Shown: in pieces, positions 53,869 through 63,214 of the stretch
Layout: each line of letters starts with the position of its first letter
Numbering within the stretch: position 1 is the stretch's first letter
NCBI RefSeq assembly: GCF_003344625.1
Contig: NZ_QPKJ02000007.1
Coordinates: 315,828 to 379,827 of the forward strand
Reading direction: 5' to 3'
From: Solirubrobacter deserti
GTDB lineage: Bacteria; Actinomycetota; Thermoleophilia; Solirubrobacterales; Solirubrobacteraceae
DNA length: 64,000 nucleotides
Program-made: the position numbers and the translations under genes
Notes under the pieces: generated by a model
The model's input: only the letters and a program-made list of their open reading frames with translations
Told to the model about the DNA's origin: nothing
Database searches by the model: none

Positions 53869-56800
53869 ATGAGGTTGAGAGGAGCGGTGGCGCTGGCCGC
53901 CGCATTGCTCGGGGTGGCCGCCCCATCGGCGGCGGCCCAGTCATCGCGCTACGACGTGCTCGTCTTCTCCAAGACGACCGGGTTCCGGCACACCGATTCG
54001 ATCGCGGCCGGGCGCACCGGGATCCAGGCGATGGGCGCCGAGAAGAACTTCAACGTCACGTTGAGCGAGGACTCGTCCCTGTTCACCGACGCCGCGCTGC
54101 GCGACTTCGAGGTCGTCGTGATGCTCAACACCGACGGCGAGAACATCCTCAACGCCGCGCAGCGGACGGCGTTCGAGCGCTGGTACCAGCGCGGCAAGGG
54201 GCTCGTCGGCATCCACGCGTCCGCGAACGCGGACCGCAACTGGGAGTGGATGAACGAGGCGCGTGGCGGCTCGCTGTTCGCCAACCACCCGAGCGGCGCG
54301 CTGCAGTTCCAGCAGGCGACGGTCAACGTGGTGGAGCCGAATCACCCCTCCACGCAGGGGATTCCCGCCAACTGGGTGCGCACGGACGAGTGGTACAACT
54401 TCACGCAGGAGCCGGTCGGCGTCAAGACGCTGGCCAAGCTCGACGAGAGCACCTACGAGGAGCAGGACGGCAGCGCGGAGGCCGACGACCACCCGATCGC
54501 GTGGTGCTCGAACTACGACCGCGGCCGCAGCTTCTACACCGCCCTAGGCCACAACGGCTCGGCGTGGCAGGAGCCCGACTTCCAGAAGCACATCGTCGGC
54601 GCCATCGAGTGGGCGTCCGGGCTGGTTCCCGGTGACTGCGGCGCGCCGCGCGAGGGCATCCCGACCGACGCGTCCTTCGACAAGGTGACGCTCGACGACA
54701 ACACCGAGAACCCGATGGAGATCGCCATCGCGCCCGGTGGCAACGTCTACTACGTCGAGCTCGCCGGCAAGGTCAAGTACTACAACGCCGCCACCGGCGC
54801 CGTCCGCGTCGTGGGCACGATCCCCGTGCACCGCGGCAACGAGAACGGCCTGCTCGGCATCGCGCTGGACCCGAACTTCGCCACCAACAAGTGGATGTAC
54901 CTGTTCTACAGCGCGCCATCACCGGAGGAGCAGCACGTCTCGCGCTTCACGGTCAAGGAGGACGGCACGCTCGACATGGCGTCCGAGAAGGTGCTGCTGA
55001 AGATCCCGCACCAGCGGATCGTCTGCTGCCACTCCGCCGGCTCGATGACGTTCGGTCCCGGCGGCCTGCTGCACATCTCCACCGGCGACGACACCGAGCA
55101 CGCGGCCTCGCAGGGCTACAACCCGATCGACGACGACAACCTGCGCAACAACCCGGGCGACAACCCGGACGCCGATCGCGCCTACGACGCCCGCCGCACC
55201 TCCGGCAACACGAACGACCTGCGCGGCAAGATCCTGCGCATCAAGCCCGAGCCGGACGGGACGTACTCGATCCCGAACGGCAACCTGTTCCCGCCGGGCA
55301 TCTCGGACCCGCTGAAGACCAAGCCCGAGATCTACACCATGGGGCACCGCAACCCGTTCCGGATCCAGGTCGACCAGGAGACGGGCTGGGTCTACAACGG
55401 CGAGGTCGGCCCGGACGCGGGCGGCGAGAACGCCAACCGCGGCCCGCGCGGCTACGACGAGCTCAACCAGATCCGCCAGGCGGGCAACATGGGCTGGCCG
55501 TACTGCATCGCCGACAACAAGGCCTACCGCGACTGGAACTTCACCACGCAGGTCGCGGGCGAGACGTTCGACTGCGCCGGCGGCCCGAACAACACCTCCG
55601 CCTACAACACCGGCCTGGCCAAGACGCCCGGCGCGACCGGTGCGCTGCTGTGGTGGCCCTACAGCAGCGGCGACGGCTATCCGACCAACATCCCGGGCGG
55701 CTTCCCGTGGGCGAACGCGCCGACCCGGATCCCGCCGGGCAGCGGCCGCACCGCGATCGCCGGCCCGATCTACCACTACAACGCCGAGGCAGGAGCGGAC
55801 ACGCGGCTCCCCGCCTTCTACGACGACCAGGTGATCTTCGCGGACTGGTCGCGCGACTGGATCGCCACGATGCGCCTGAACGCGGAGGGCAAGCCGGCGG
55901 AGATCCGCGAGTTCATGCCCAACGCCGACTTCCGGCACCCGCAGGACATCGAGATGGGCCCGGATGGGCGCCTGTACGTGCTCGAGTGGGGCCGTGACTT
56001 CAACTACGCCGGCTCGGGCATCAACCCGGACTCCGGCCTCTACCGGATCGACTACGTCAAGGGCTCGCGCACGCCGCTGGCCAAGGCGTCCGCGGACAAG
56101 GACTCGGGCGTGTCGCCGTTGACGGTGACGTTCTCGAGCGCCGGCTCCGAGGACCCGGACGGCGACGCGCTGACCTACGAGTGGGACTTCGGCGACGGCT
56201 CGGCCAAGTCCACGCAGGCCAACCCGGCGCACACCTTCACGACGTCCGGCACGTTCACCGTGCAGCTGAAGGTCACCGACACGTCCGGCAAGTCCAGCTC
56301 GTCCTCGGTCGTCGTGACCGTGGGCAACACGCGCCCGACGGTGACGCTGGATCTGCCGCAGGGCGGCGTCTACGGCTGGGGCGACGAGATCGCCTACAAG
56401 GTGACCGTCACCGACCCGGAGGACGCGAACATCGACTGCTCGAAGGTCGTCGTCTCGCCGGGCATCTTCCACGACGAGGGCGGCAACGCCCACGTGCACC
56501 CGGGCGTCAACAAGACGGGCTGCGAGGGCACGATCCAGGTCGAGCAGGAGTCCGGGCACGAGAAGAGCGCCAACATCGCGCTCGTGCTCACGGCGACCTA
56601 CCTCGACAACGGCGCGCCGGGCTCCCAGCCGCTGGAGGGCGCCACGACGCGGCGCCTGAACCCGAAGGAGATCCAGGCCGAGCACTACACCGGCCAGTCC
56701 GGCGTGGCGGCCGTCGACAGCACGTCGGCGGACGGTGGCCGGCGGGTCGGCGGGCTCGACGTGGGCGACTCGTTCTTCTTCGAGCCGGTCTCGCTCAAGA

Positions 56801-59538
56801 ACATCAACAAGGTGACGGTCCGGTACGCCTCGGCGGGCGCGGGAGGCCTGGCGGAGTTCCGCCTGGACTCCCCGACGGGCCCGCTCGTCGGCACCGCCGA
56901 CCTGACCGCGAGCGGCGGAGCCGGGGTCTATAAGACCGCGTCCGCGACGCTCACGCTGCCGGACGCCAACGACCACAAGCTGTACGTGGTGGTCGCGGCC
57001 CGCAGCGGCGGCCCGACGACGGCGCTGTACGAGATCGACTCGATGACCTTCTCCGGCAAGGGCGTGGCCTCCAACGCCGCCCCTGAGGTGTCGGTCACGG
57101 CGGACTCGACGAGCGGCGTCGCGCCGTTCCCGGTCAGCTTCACCGGCAACGTCCTGGATCCCGAGGGCGGAGCGCTCACCTACGCGTGGGACTTCGACTC
57201 CAACGGCACCACGGACGCGACCACCAAGGACGCCACGCACGTGTACACGGCGATCGGCACCTACACCGCGACGCTGACCGCGACCGACGCGGGCGGCAAG
57301 CACCAGAAGGCGACGATCCGCATCGACGCGACCTCCGCCGTGGCCTCCTGCCCGGGTGACGACGACTTCCTCGGGACGTCGTTGAACACGAGCCGCTGGA
57401 CCGTCACGCGCGAGGACCCGACGGCCATGAACGTGAGCGGCGGGTCGCTGAACATCACGTCGCAGAACTTCGACATCCACGGCGGGGGCACCGGGCTGCG
57501 CAACATCGTGCACCAGCCGCTGCCGACGTCCGGGCCGTGGACGGCGACGATCAAGGCCAACTGGGACCCGACCACCAACTACAACAACGCCGGCCTGATG
57601 GTCTACGGCGACGACGCCAACTTCATCAAGGCCGGGATGGTCTGGAGCGGCGGCCGGCGCTTCGAGGCCTTCAAGGAGCTCACCAACACGCCGACGGCCC
57701 TCGGGTCGGCGACGGGCGTGCTGGCCGCGTCCTTCCCGACCACCTGGTACCTGCGGCTGACGTCCAACGGGACCACGATCCAGCCCGCGTACTCGGCGGA
57801 CGGGATCACGTGGACCAACTACGGCGCCACGACGAACCTGACCGGCATCACGGCGCCGAAGATCGGTGTCTACGCGACGTCCGCGTCGTCGGTGAACCGC
57901 GACTTCAAGGTCGACTGGTTCAAGCTCACGACGCCGCAGACGCCCAGCGACGAGTTCGACGGCTCGACGCTGAACCTGTGCCGCTGGAACAGCATCGTCC
58001 GCCACGAGCCGGGTGGGTACACCGTCGCCGACGGCAAGCTCACGCTGCCGGCCGCGCACGGTGACTTCTTCGGCAACGGTGCGAACAACAACCCCAACAT
58101 GCTGCTCCAGCAACCGGCGCCCAGCGGGCCCTGGACGATGGAGACGCGCCTGACGTTCAACCCGAACGAGAACTACGAGCAGGCCGGCCTGCTCGTGTAC
58201 TCCGACGACCAGAACTACGTCAAGGCCGACTACGTGTACGCGAGCGGCCGGGCGCTCGAGTTCCTCAACGAGGTCAACGGGGCCACCGGCGGCTTCGACA
58301 ACACGGTCAACATCAACTCCCGGCCGACCACGGTCAACCTCCGGATCGTGTCCGACGGGACGACGCTGCGCGCGTGGTACCGCTTCGACGGCGATGCCAA
58401 CTGGGCGCGCTTCGGGACCGACACGCCGCTGTCGGCGGCCGGCCCGAGCCCGAAGCTCGGCATCTACGCCAACGACTCGAACGCCACCGTCACCACGCGT
58501 GACAACGCCGTGTTCGACTACGTGCGGATCACCGCGGGCGCGCCGGACGAGCAGGCGCCGACGACCACCTCGTCGGTGGCGCCCGCCGCTCCGGACGGCG
58601 CCAACGGCTGGTACAAGTCCGACGCCGTCCTCACGCTCGCGACCGAGAGCGGCGCCACGACGCAGTACAAGCTCGGCACGGGCGCCTATCAGGCATACTC
58701 CGCGCCGGTCACGCTGCCGGAGGGCACCACGACGGTGACCTACCGCTCCACGGACGCGGCGGGCAACGTCGAGGCCGAGAAGACGGTCACGGTCAAGGTC
58801 GACAAGACCGCGCCGTCGTCCTCGGTCGCGCTGAACCCGGCCACGCCGGGCGCCGGCGGCACCTACACCGGACCCGTGAGCGTGACGGTGTCCGGGACCG
58901 ACTCGGCCGGGGGGTCCGGTCTGGACAAGCTCGAGTACCGCCTCGACGGTGGGGCATGGTCGCCGTACACCGCGCCGGTGAGCGTCTCCGGCAACGGGGC
59001 GCACACGCTCGAGCACCGCGCGACCGACCAGGCCGGCAACGTCGGCACGGTCGGGAGCGTGGCCTTCACGATCGCGCCCAGCGGCGGCGGCCAGTCCGTC
59101 GACGAGGACGTGCAGCTCTCCGGCGACGTGCCGGGGGTGCTCTCGCTCTCGATCGCCACGCCGCCGACGTTCGGCACGTTCGCCCCGGGCGTGACCCAGC
59201 TGTACACGGCGCAGGCCTTGGCCACCGTGACCTCGAGCGCGGAGAACGCCACGCTCTCGGTCCACGACCCTGGCACCACCCATGCGGGCAAGCTCGTCAA
59301 CGGCCAGTTCGCCCTCCCGCGGGCGGTCCAGGTCAAGGCGACGAGCGCGCGCGGCACGGGCGGCGGCGCCTTCGCCCCCATCGGCTCCACGCCGACGACG
59401 CTGTTGAACTACGCCGGCCCGGTGGGCAAGGACACGGCGACGATCGACTTCCAGCAGTCGATCAATGAGACGGACGAGTTGCGTCGTGGCACGTACGCCA
59501 AGACGCTGACGTTCACCCTGTCGACTACGACGCCGTAG
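53869..59538 (+). CDS. Giant secreted ThuA / glucose-sorbosone dehydrogenase / PKD / CBM protein
   Basis: 1,889 residues with signal peptide 1-24. Residues 27-245 are a ThuA-like domain (SSRYDVLVFSKTTGFRHTDS, GLVGIHASANADRNWEWMNE). Residues 265-730 are a glucose/sorbosone-dehydrogenase propeller (HRGNENGLLGIALDPNFATN, LRGKILRIKP, MGHRNPFRIQVD, PDGRLYVLEWGRDFNYAGSG). PKD domains lie at about 740-830 (DGDALTYEWDFGDGS) and 1075-1165. A CBM6-like domain lies at about 930-1070 (IQAEHYTG, VGGLDVGDSFFFEPVSL). Two laminin-like/DUF1349 beta-sandwiches span 1165-1550. Two OmpL47-like units (TYRSTDAAGNVEAEKTVTVK) precede the C-terminus. Last gene of the operon, with AGGAGAGAGG before the ATG. Likely oxidises or processes polysaccharide outside the cell. 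Confidence 0.92.
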   Translation: MRLRGAVALAAALLGVAAPSAAAQSSRYDVLVFSKTTGFRHTDSIAAGRTGIQAMGAEKNFNVTLSEDSSLFTDAALRDFEVVVMLNTDGENILNAAQRTAFERWYQRGKGLVGIHASANADRNWEWMNEARGGSLFANHPSGALQFQQATVNVVEPNHPSTQGIPANWVRTDEWYNFTQEPVGVKTLAKLDESTYEEQDGSAEADDHPIAWCSNYDRGRSFYTALGHNGSAWQEPDFQKHIVGAIEWASGLVPGDCGAPREGIPTDASFDKVTLDDNTENPMEIAIAPGGNVYYVELAGKVKYYNAATGAVRVVGTIPVHRGNENGLLGIALDPNFATNKWMYLFYSAPSPEEQHVSRFTVKEDGTLDMASEKVLLKIPHQRIVCCHSAGSMTFGPGGLLHISTGDDTEHAASQGYNPIDDDNLRNNPGDNPDADRAYDARRTSGNTNDLRGKILRIKPEPDGTYSIPNGNLFPPGISDPLKTKPEIYTMGHRNPFRIQVDQETGWVYNGEVGPDAGGENANRGPRGYDELNQIRQAGNMGWPYCIADNKAYRDWNFTTQVAGETFDCAGGPNNTSAYNTGLAKTPGATGALLWWPYSSGDGYPTNIPGGFPWANAPTRIPPGSGRTAIAGPIYHYNAEAGADTRLPAFYDDQVIFADWSRDWIATMRLNAEGKPAEIREFMPNADFRHPQDIEMGPDGRLYVLEWGRDFNYAGSGINPDSGLYRIDYVKGSRTPLAKASADKDSGVSPLTVTFSSAGSEDPDGDALTYEWDFGDGSAKSTQANPAHTFTTSGTFTVQLKVTDTSGKSSSSSVVVTVGNTRPTVTLDLPQGGVYGWGDEIAYKVTVTDPEDANIDCSKVVVSPGIFHDEGGNAHVHPGVNKTGCEGTIQVEQESGHEKSANIALVLTATYLDNGAPGSQPLEGATTRRLNPKEIQAEHYTGQSGVAAVDSTSADGGRRVGGLDVGDSFFFEPVSLKNINKVTVRYASAGAGGLAEFRLDSPTGPLVGTADLTASGGAGVYKTASATLTLPDANDHKLYVVVAARSGGPTTALYEIDSMTFSGKGVASNAAPEVSVTADSTSGVAPFPVSFTGNVLDPEGGALTYAWDFDSNGTTDATTKDATHVYTAIGTYTATLTATDAGGKHQKATIRIDATSAVASCPGDDDFLGTSLNTSRWTVTREDPTAMNVSGGSLNITSQNFDIHGGGTGLRNIVHQPLPTSGPWTATIKANWDPTTNYNNAGLMVYGDDANFIKAGMVWSGGRRFEAFKELTNTPTALGSATGVLAASFPTTWYLRLTSNGTTIQPAYSADGITWTNYGATTNLTGITAPKIGVYATSASSVNRDFKVDWFKLTTPQTPSDEFDGSTLNLCRWNSIVRHEPGGYTVADGKLTLPAAHGDFFGNGANNNPNMLLQQPAPSGPWTMETRLTFNPNENYEQAGLLVYSDDQNYVKADYVYASGRALEFLNEVNGATGGFDNTVNINSRPTTVNLRIVSDGTTLRAWYRFDGDANWARFGTDTPLSAAGPSPKLGIYANDSNATVTTRDNAVFDYVRITAGAPDEQAPTTTSSVAPAAPDGANGWYKSDAVLTLATESGATTQYKLGTGAYQAYSAPVTLPEGTTTVTYRSTDAAGNVEAEKTVTVKVDKTAPSSSVALNPATPGAGGTYTGPVSVTVSGTDSAGGSGLDKLEYRLDGGAWSPYTAPVSVSGNGAHTLEHRATDQAGNVGTVGSVAFTIAPSGGGQSVDEDVQLSGDVPGVLSLSIATPPTFGTFAPGVTQLYTAQALATVTSSAENATLSVHDPGTTHAGKLVNGQFALPRAVQVKATSARGTGGGAFAPIGSTPTTLLNYAGPVGKDTATIDFQQSINETDELRRGTYAKTLTFTLSTTTP

Positions 59539-59548
59539 ACGACGCAGT

Positions 59549-59574
59549 AGCCGCGGCTCTCCTTCTCCGCGGCT
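59549..59574 (+). terminator. Hairpin after the long secreted-protein gene
   Basis: Perfect 8-bp stem AGCCGCGG / CCGCGGCT with a pyrimidine-rich 10-base loop; the same DNA contains a direct repeat CCGCGGCTCTCC. It starts ten bases after the stop codon. Confidence 0.55.
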
Positions 59575-59587
59575 CTCCTCCCGACCC

Positions 59588-59613
59588 GGGCGGCCTGTGC
59601 ACGCAGGCCGCCC
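59588..59613 (+). terminator. Second terminator-like hairpin
   Basis: Perfect 10-bp stem GGGCGGCCTG / CAGGCCGCCC with loop TGCACG. With the preceding hairpin it forms a tandem end for the nine-gene operon. No T-run follows. Confidence 0.65.
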
Positions 59614-59898
59614 GCGGTCGTTCCGGGGCCGACGCGGACTGACGCTGTCAGCCGTCGGACCGGGCTTACCCATCGCCTCGCGCCAGCGGGCGTTCGGGCG
59701 CGGACCGGCCCGCCGCGCGCTGAGCGGTTCGGATTGCGCGTGTAGCCGCCACTTACATCCGGCGGGGGCTGCCCGGGCCGGCGTCCGCCGGCGAGGCCGC
59801 GCCCCCGTGGACGCTCGCGCGGCCCGGCAGCACCGTAGGCTCGCGCCGATCCCGACCGGTCCGTGCGCCGGTCCACCCCCCGACTCGGAGCTCTCCGC
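59614..59898. other. Intergenic stretch without a recognised gene
   Basis: About 285 GC-rich bases between the operon terminators and the AGN-motif protein gene. The six frames contain only low-complexity Arg/Ala/Pro translations. I see no tRNA, no riboswitch and no convincing promoter. Confidence 0.5.
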
Positions 59899-60915
59899 AT
59901 GTTCGAGCGGCTCAATCCCAACGTCCGTGACGACGTACGCCCGGGGTCCGCCGCGGTCCAGCGGCGCCGGCAGCGCGACGGCGGCGTGGCACCGCTGCTC
60001 GCGCTGCAGCAGGCGGCGGGCAACCACGCCGTCGCCCGGCTCCTGGCCCCTGGGGCGGCCGCCGCCCGGGCACCGGGCAGGACACTCGCGCGGGCGCTGA
60101 ACGACCAGGATGGGCAGCGGTTCCGCGAACACGTCTGCGACCTGTTCAAGGCCGACTCGATCGGCGCGGTTCCCCGGCGCTACCGCGAATGCGTGTCGAG
60201 CATCACCAAGGCGGCCGTCGATCTCGAGGACGCGAAGGCGCGCTTCGAAGTCGAGCGGCAACGCGTGGCGGCGCTCGAGGCTGAACTGCGGCGCGCGCTC
60301 GCCGACAAGCTCTCACTCGCGGAAGGGGCCAAGCTCCCGCCGAACTACGAGACCGCGCTCGATCAGGCGCTGGCCAAGGCCCGCTCGGTCCCTGAGGCTC
60401 TCGCCCTCGCGCTCGCGAGTGCGAACGCGCCGCCCCGGTTCGGCTCGTCGCCGCTGGTCGGCGCGCCGAAGGCCACGCAGCCGATCACGGCGTGGTTCGA
60501 GGGCAAGCCGGCCGTCGAGGTGGTCAAGCCCTGCGTGCCGATGTGGCACGAGGACCGTGCCGAGGCGACGGATCCGCAGTTCGTGCTGTGGAGCGGCGGC
60601 GCCGGGGCCTGTCTCATCCTCGCGGGCTGGAACGGTCGAACGGCCTACGTCAAGCACGCCACGCCGGACGATGTCATCGCCGAGACCAAGTCATTGGCCA
60701 AGGACGTCGAGCGTGAGCTCGGTCCGGGTGCGAAGCTCTACCTCGCCTCGCAGATCGTCGCCAGCAACGCCACCTACCTGGATGCGATGAAAGCGGCCCT
60801 GGGTAACGAGCTGCAGTGCTTTGCCTCCACTTCGCTGGCCATCAACGCCAAGACGGGCGCGGTCGCCGTCGACATCGACCGCACCGGCCTGCCGAGGAAG
60901 ACAACGGTGTTCTGA
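59899..60915 (+). CDS. AGN-motif protein with a CNF1-like Cys-His C-terminal domain (candidate deamidase effector)
   Basis: 338 residues from ATG 59899. Residues 33-50 read LLALQQAAGNHAVARLLA, the AGN-AV motif found near the N-terminus of many actinobacterial export-associated (eCIS-like) proteins. Residues 103-140 form a coiled coil. In the C-terminal 140 residues, SGGAGACLILAGWNGRTAYV then KHATPDD places Cys238 and His253 exactly 15 residues apart, as between Cys866 and His881 of CNF1. A glutamine-deamidase fold is therefore possible (inference). No signal peptide. Function unproven. Confidence 0.75.
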   Translation: MFERLNPNVRDDVRPGSAAVQRRRQRDGGVAPLLALQQAAGNHAVARLLAPGAAAARAPGRTLARALNDQDGQRFREHVCDLFKADSIGAVPRRYRECVSSITKAAVDLEDAKARFEVERQRVAALEAELRRALADKLSLAEGAKLPPNYETALDQALAKARSVPEALALALASANAPPRFGSSPLVGAPKATQPITAWFEGKPAVEVVKPCVPMWHEDRAEATDPQFVLWSGGAGACLILAGWNGRTAYVKHATPDDVIAETKSLAKDVERELGPGAKLYLASQIVASNATYLDAMKAALGNELQCFASTSLAINAKTGAVAVDIDRTGLPRKTTVF

Positions 60916-61079
60916 CGGCCGTCTCAGCGTCGCGGTTCGCACGCTGACCTTGCGGATACTCCCCAATATTCAAGGAAATCAACACGGCTCGCGGCGCGAG
61001 TCTCTCGTCGACGAAAAGAGGCGAACCAGGCTCGGGTGGCGTGCGAGCGTGGAGCCAACCAAGCGATCGGAGGCCTGCT

Positions 61080-63122
61080 GTGCGCAAGACGCTCGCCGAA
61101 TGGGAGGCAGTGGCCGCCCAATACAGCCCTGTCGTACGCCTCACCTCCAGCAAGTGGGACCACGAGTTCTGGAAGGACCAGTTCCAGCCGGCATCGGTCG
61201 ACTGGTACATCGAGCGGTGCTGGCTGCTCGACCGCAAGGACCCCACCTTCCGCCTGCCCGCCGACCCGCAGGACGTGCTGAAGGTCGCCGACGTAGCCTC
61301 GCACCCGGGCGCGCAGTTCTACTTGACCGTGCGTGACGACGCCGCGCGGCGCGGCGACGTGGCGTCCGCGGTCTGCTACGTGCACGTGCGCCCCAGCCCC
61401 GGGATCCTGAATTGCGTCGATCTCCAGTACTGGGTGCTGTACCCCTACAGCGGCGGCATGGGCGGGTTCTTCGGCCCGTCCCGCAAAGGGCTCGGTGGCC
61501 AGCACGAGGGCGACTGGGAACACGTGACGGTGCGCCTCGCCGACGAGGCCGGGGCGCTGACGCTTCAGGCCATCTTCTTCGCCGCGCACGGCGCCGCGGA
61601 AGGCGCGTGGATGGTCAAGCCGGCGCCCGCGCCGGAGCCGGGGCGGTACGCGCTGGTGCCGGGGACGACGCACCCCATCGTGTACTCGTCCTACCACTCA
61701 CACGCCAGCTACGAGGTCGGCGGCCTCAACCGGCGCGTGTGGAACTGGTTCGGGTGGATCGACGACCTGGCCCTGGGCGGCTTGGACTTCGGGCCCGGCC
61801 GCGCCGTCGTGGCGGCGATCGGCGCCGACGTGATGACGAGCGGCGAGCCGTACCTGGCCGAGTGGCTGAAGTTCGAGGGCCGCTACGGCCGCGACAGCGA
61901 CTCGCCGCGCGGCCCGCACCTGCAGAACGCCTGGGACGACGACGGCGACAACGGCTATTTCACGCGCCTGGAGGTGGCCGCGCGCCTCGGGACCCAGTGG
62001 GGCTCCGGCCGCGGCGCGACCGACGTCGCCGTCGGGCAGCTCGACCACCAGGCGGTCGTGGGGCTCACGCGCAACGCGGGTGACGGCGCGCGCTTTTTCA
62101 TCTACGGCGAGCGGGCGGACGAGATCGTCGAGCTGGCCGCGGGCGGATCCGGGTGGGGCTCCGGCCGGGGCGCGACCGCCGTCGCGTTCGGCGCGCTCGG
62201 CAGCGAGCAGGTGATGGCGGTGGGCCGCGACGCCGGCGACGGTGCGCGCTTCGAGGTGTACACCTACGACGGCAGCGCGCTGGTACGGCGCACGAGCGGC
62301 GGCGAGGAGTGGGGGGACGGCCACGCGGTCACGGGGCTCGCCTTCGGCCGGTGGGGACAGCAGGACGTGCTCGCGGTGTCGCGCACCGGCGACGGCGCGC
62401 GAGTGATCGTCTACGCCTGGGACGCAAGCGCGAACGCGTTCGTCGAGCTCACGAACGCCGGCAGCGACTGGGGCGACGGACGGGACGCGACCGCGGTCGC
62501 GCTGGGGCTGCTGGACGACCAGCCGGTCGTCGGCGTCACGCGCAGCCAGGGCGGCGGCGCCCGCTTCGAGATCTACCGCTACGAGGCGCCGTATCTCATC
62601 ACGCTCGGCGCGGGTGGCGCCGACTGGGGCGCGAGCCGCGAAGCGACGTCGATCGCCTTCGGTGTCATCGGCGGCCAGCAGGTCGTGGGCGTGACCCGCA
62701 ACGCGGGCGACCACGAGCGCTTCTTCGTCTACTCGTTCGACGCGAGCGCCGCCACCTTCGAGCCGATGGTCAGCGGCGGCGGGGACTGGGGCGACGGGCG
62801 GGGCGCGACCGACATCGCGTTCGGGCCGGTCAACGGCGCGACCGCCGTGGGCGTGACCCGGACGGCCGGCGATCACGGGGAGGCCTTCTACGGCGTATAC
62901 GACGTGGAGGCCCACGAGCTGGTCGAGTTCGCGGTCGAGGGCGTCGACTGGGGCTCGGGACGGGACGCCACGGCGACCGCGTTCGGGATGCTCGGCGGCG
63001 AGCTGGTGGTCTGCCTCGCCCGCAACGCCGGCGATCACGACCGCGGGTTCGTGCTGCGCTGGCAGCGCGCAGCGCCGGAAGCGGGTGTGAGCGAGCGAGC
63101 CCACACCGCTGCCGTGGCCTAG
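61080..63122 (+). CDS. Vps62-domain protein with a seven-repeat propeller
   Basis: 680 residues from GTG 61080 (GGAGG six bases upstream). Residues 1-300 match the Vps62/DUF946 family: YSPVVRLTSSKWDHEFWKDQ, QPASVDWYIERCWLLDR, VCYVHVRPSPG, DLQYWVLYPYSGG, HEGDWEHVTVRL, PIVYSSYHSHASYE, LAEWLKFEGRYG. Residues about 306-670 are seven repeats of about 50 residues of the form WGSGRGATAVAFG..VVGVTRNAGD..F.VY, forming a probable seven-bladed propeller. No signal peptide is visible. Eukaryotic Vps62 and plant relatives bind membranes or act in trafficking; bacterial ones are undefined. It follows the AGN-motif gene on the same strand. Confidence 0.85.
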   Translation: MRKTLAEWEAVAAQYSPVVRLTSSKWDHEFWKDQFQPASVDWYIERCWLLDRKDPTFRLPADPQDVLKVADVASHPGAQFYLTVRDDAARRGDVASAVCYVHVRPSPGILNCVDLQYWVLYPYSGGMGGFFGPSRKGLGGQHEGDWEHVTVRLADEAGALTLQAIFFAAHGAAEGAWMVKPAPAPEPGRYALVPGTTHPIVYSSYHSHASYEVGGLNRRVWNWFGWIDDLALGGLDFGPGRAVVAAIGADVMTSGEPYLAEWLKFEGRYGRDSDSPRGPHLQNAWDDDGDNGYFTRLEVAARLGTQWGSGRGATDVAVGQLDHQAVVGLTRNAGDGARFFIYGERADEIVELAAGGSGWGSGRGATAVAFGALGSEQVMAVGRDAGDGARFEVYTYDGSALVRRTSGGEEWGDGHAVTGLAFGRWGQQDVLAVSRTGDGARVIVYAWDASANAFVELTNAGSDWGDGRDATAVALGLLDDQPVVGVTRSQGGGARFEIYRYEAPYLITLGAGGADWGASREATSIAFGVIGGQQVVGVTRNAGDHERFFVYSFDASAATFEPMVSGGGDWGDGRGATDIAFGPVNGATAVGVTRTAGDHGEAFYGVYDVEAHELVEFAVEGVDWGSGRDATATAFGMLGGELVVCLARNAGDHDRGFVLRWQRAAPEAGVSERAHTAAVA

Positions 63123-63131
63123 CAGAGACCG

Positions 63132-63156
63132 GGTCCGGCCCGCCACGGGCCGGACC
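63132..63156 (+). terminator. Terminator-like hairpin
   Basis: Perfect 11-bp stem GGTCCGGCCCG / CGGGCCGGACC with loop CCA, starting nine bases after the Vps62-type gene's stop. Confidence 0.65.
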
Positions 63157-63214
63157 GCCGTTCGCACGCCGCCTTCGTCTTCACGCCGCACCCCGACGCT
63201 CGGAGCTTGACGCC

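Noticed and set aside
54919..60261. 1,780-codon open frame antisense to the ThuA/sorbosone gene
   Set aside because: Long frames without stops are expected opposite GC-rich coding DNA; composition is Arg/Val/Asp-rich without domains.
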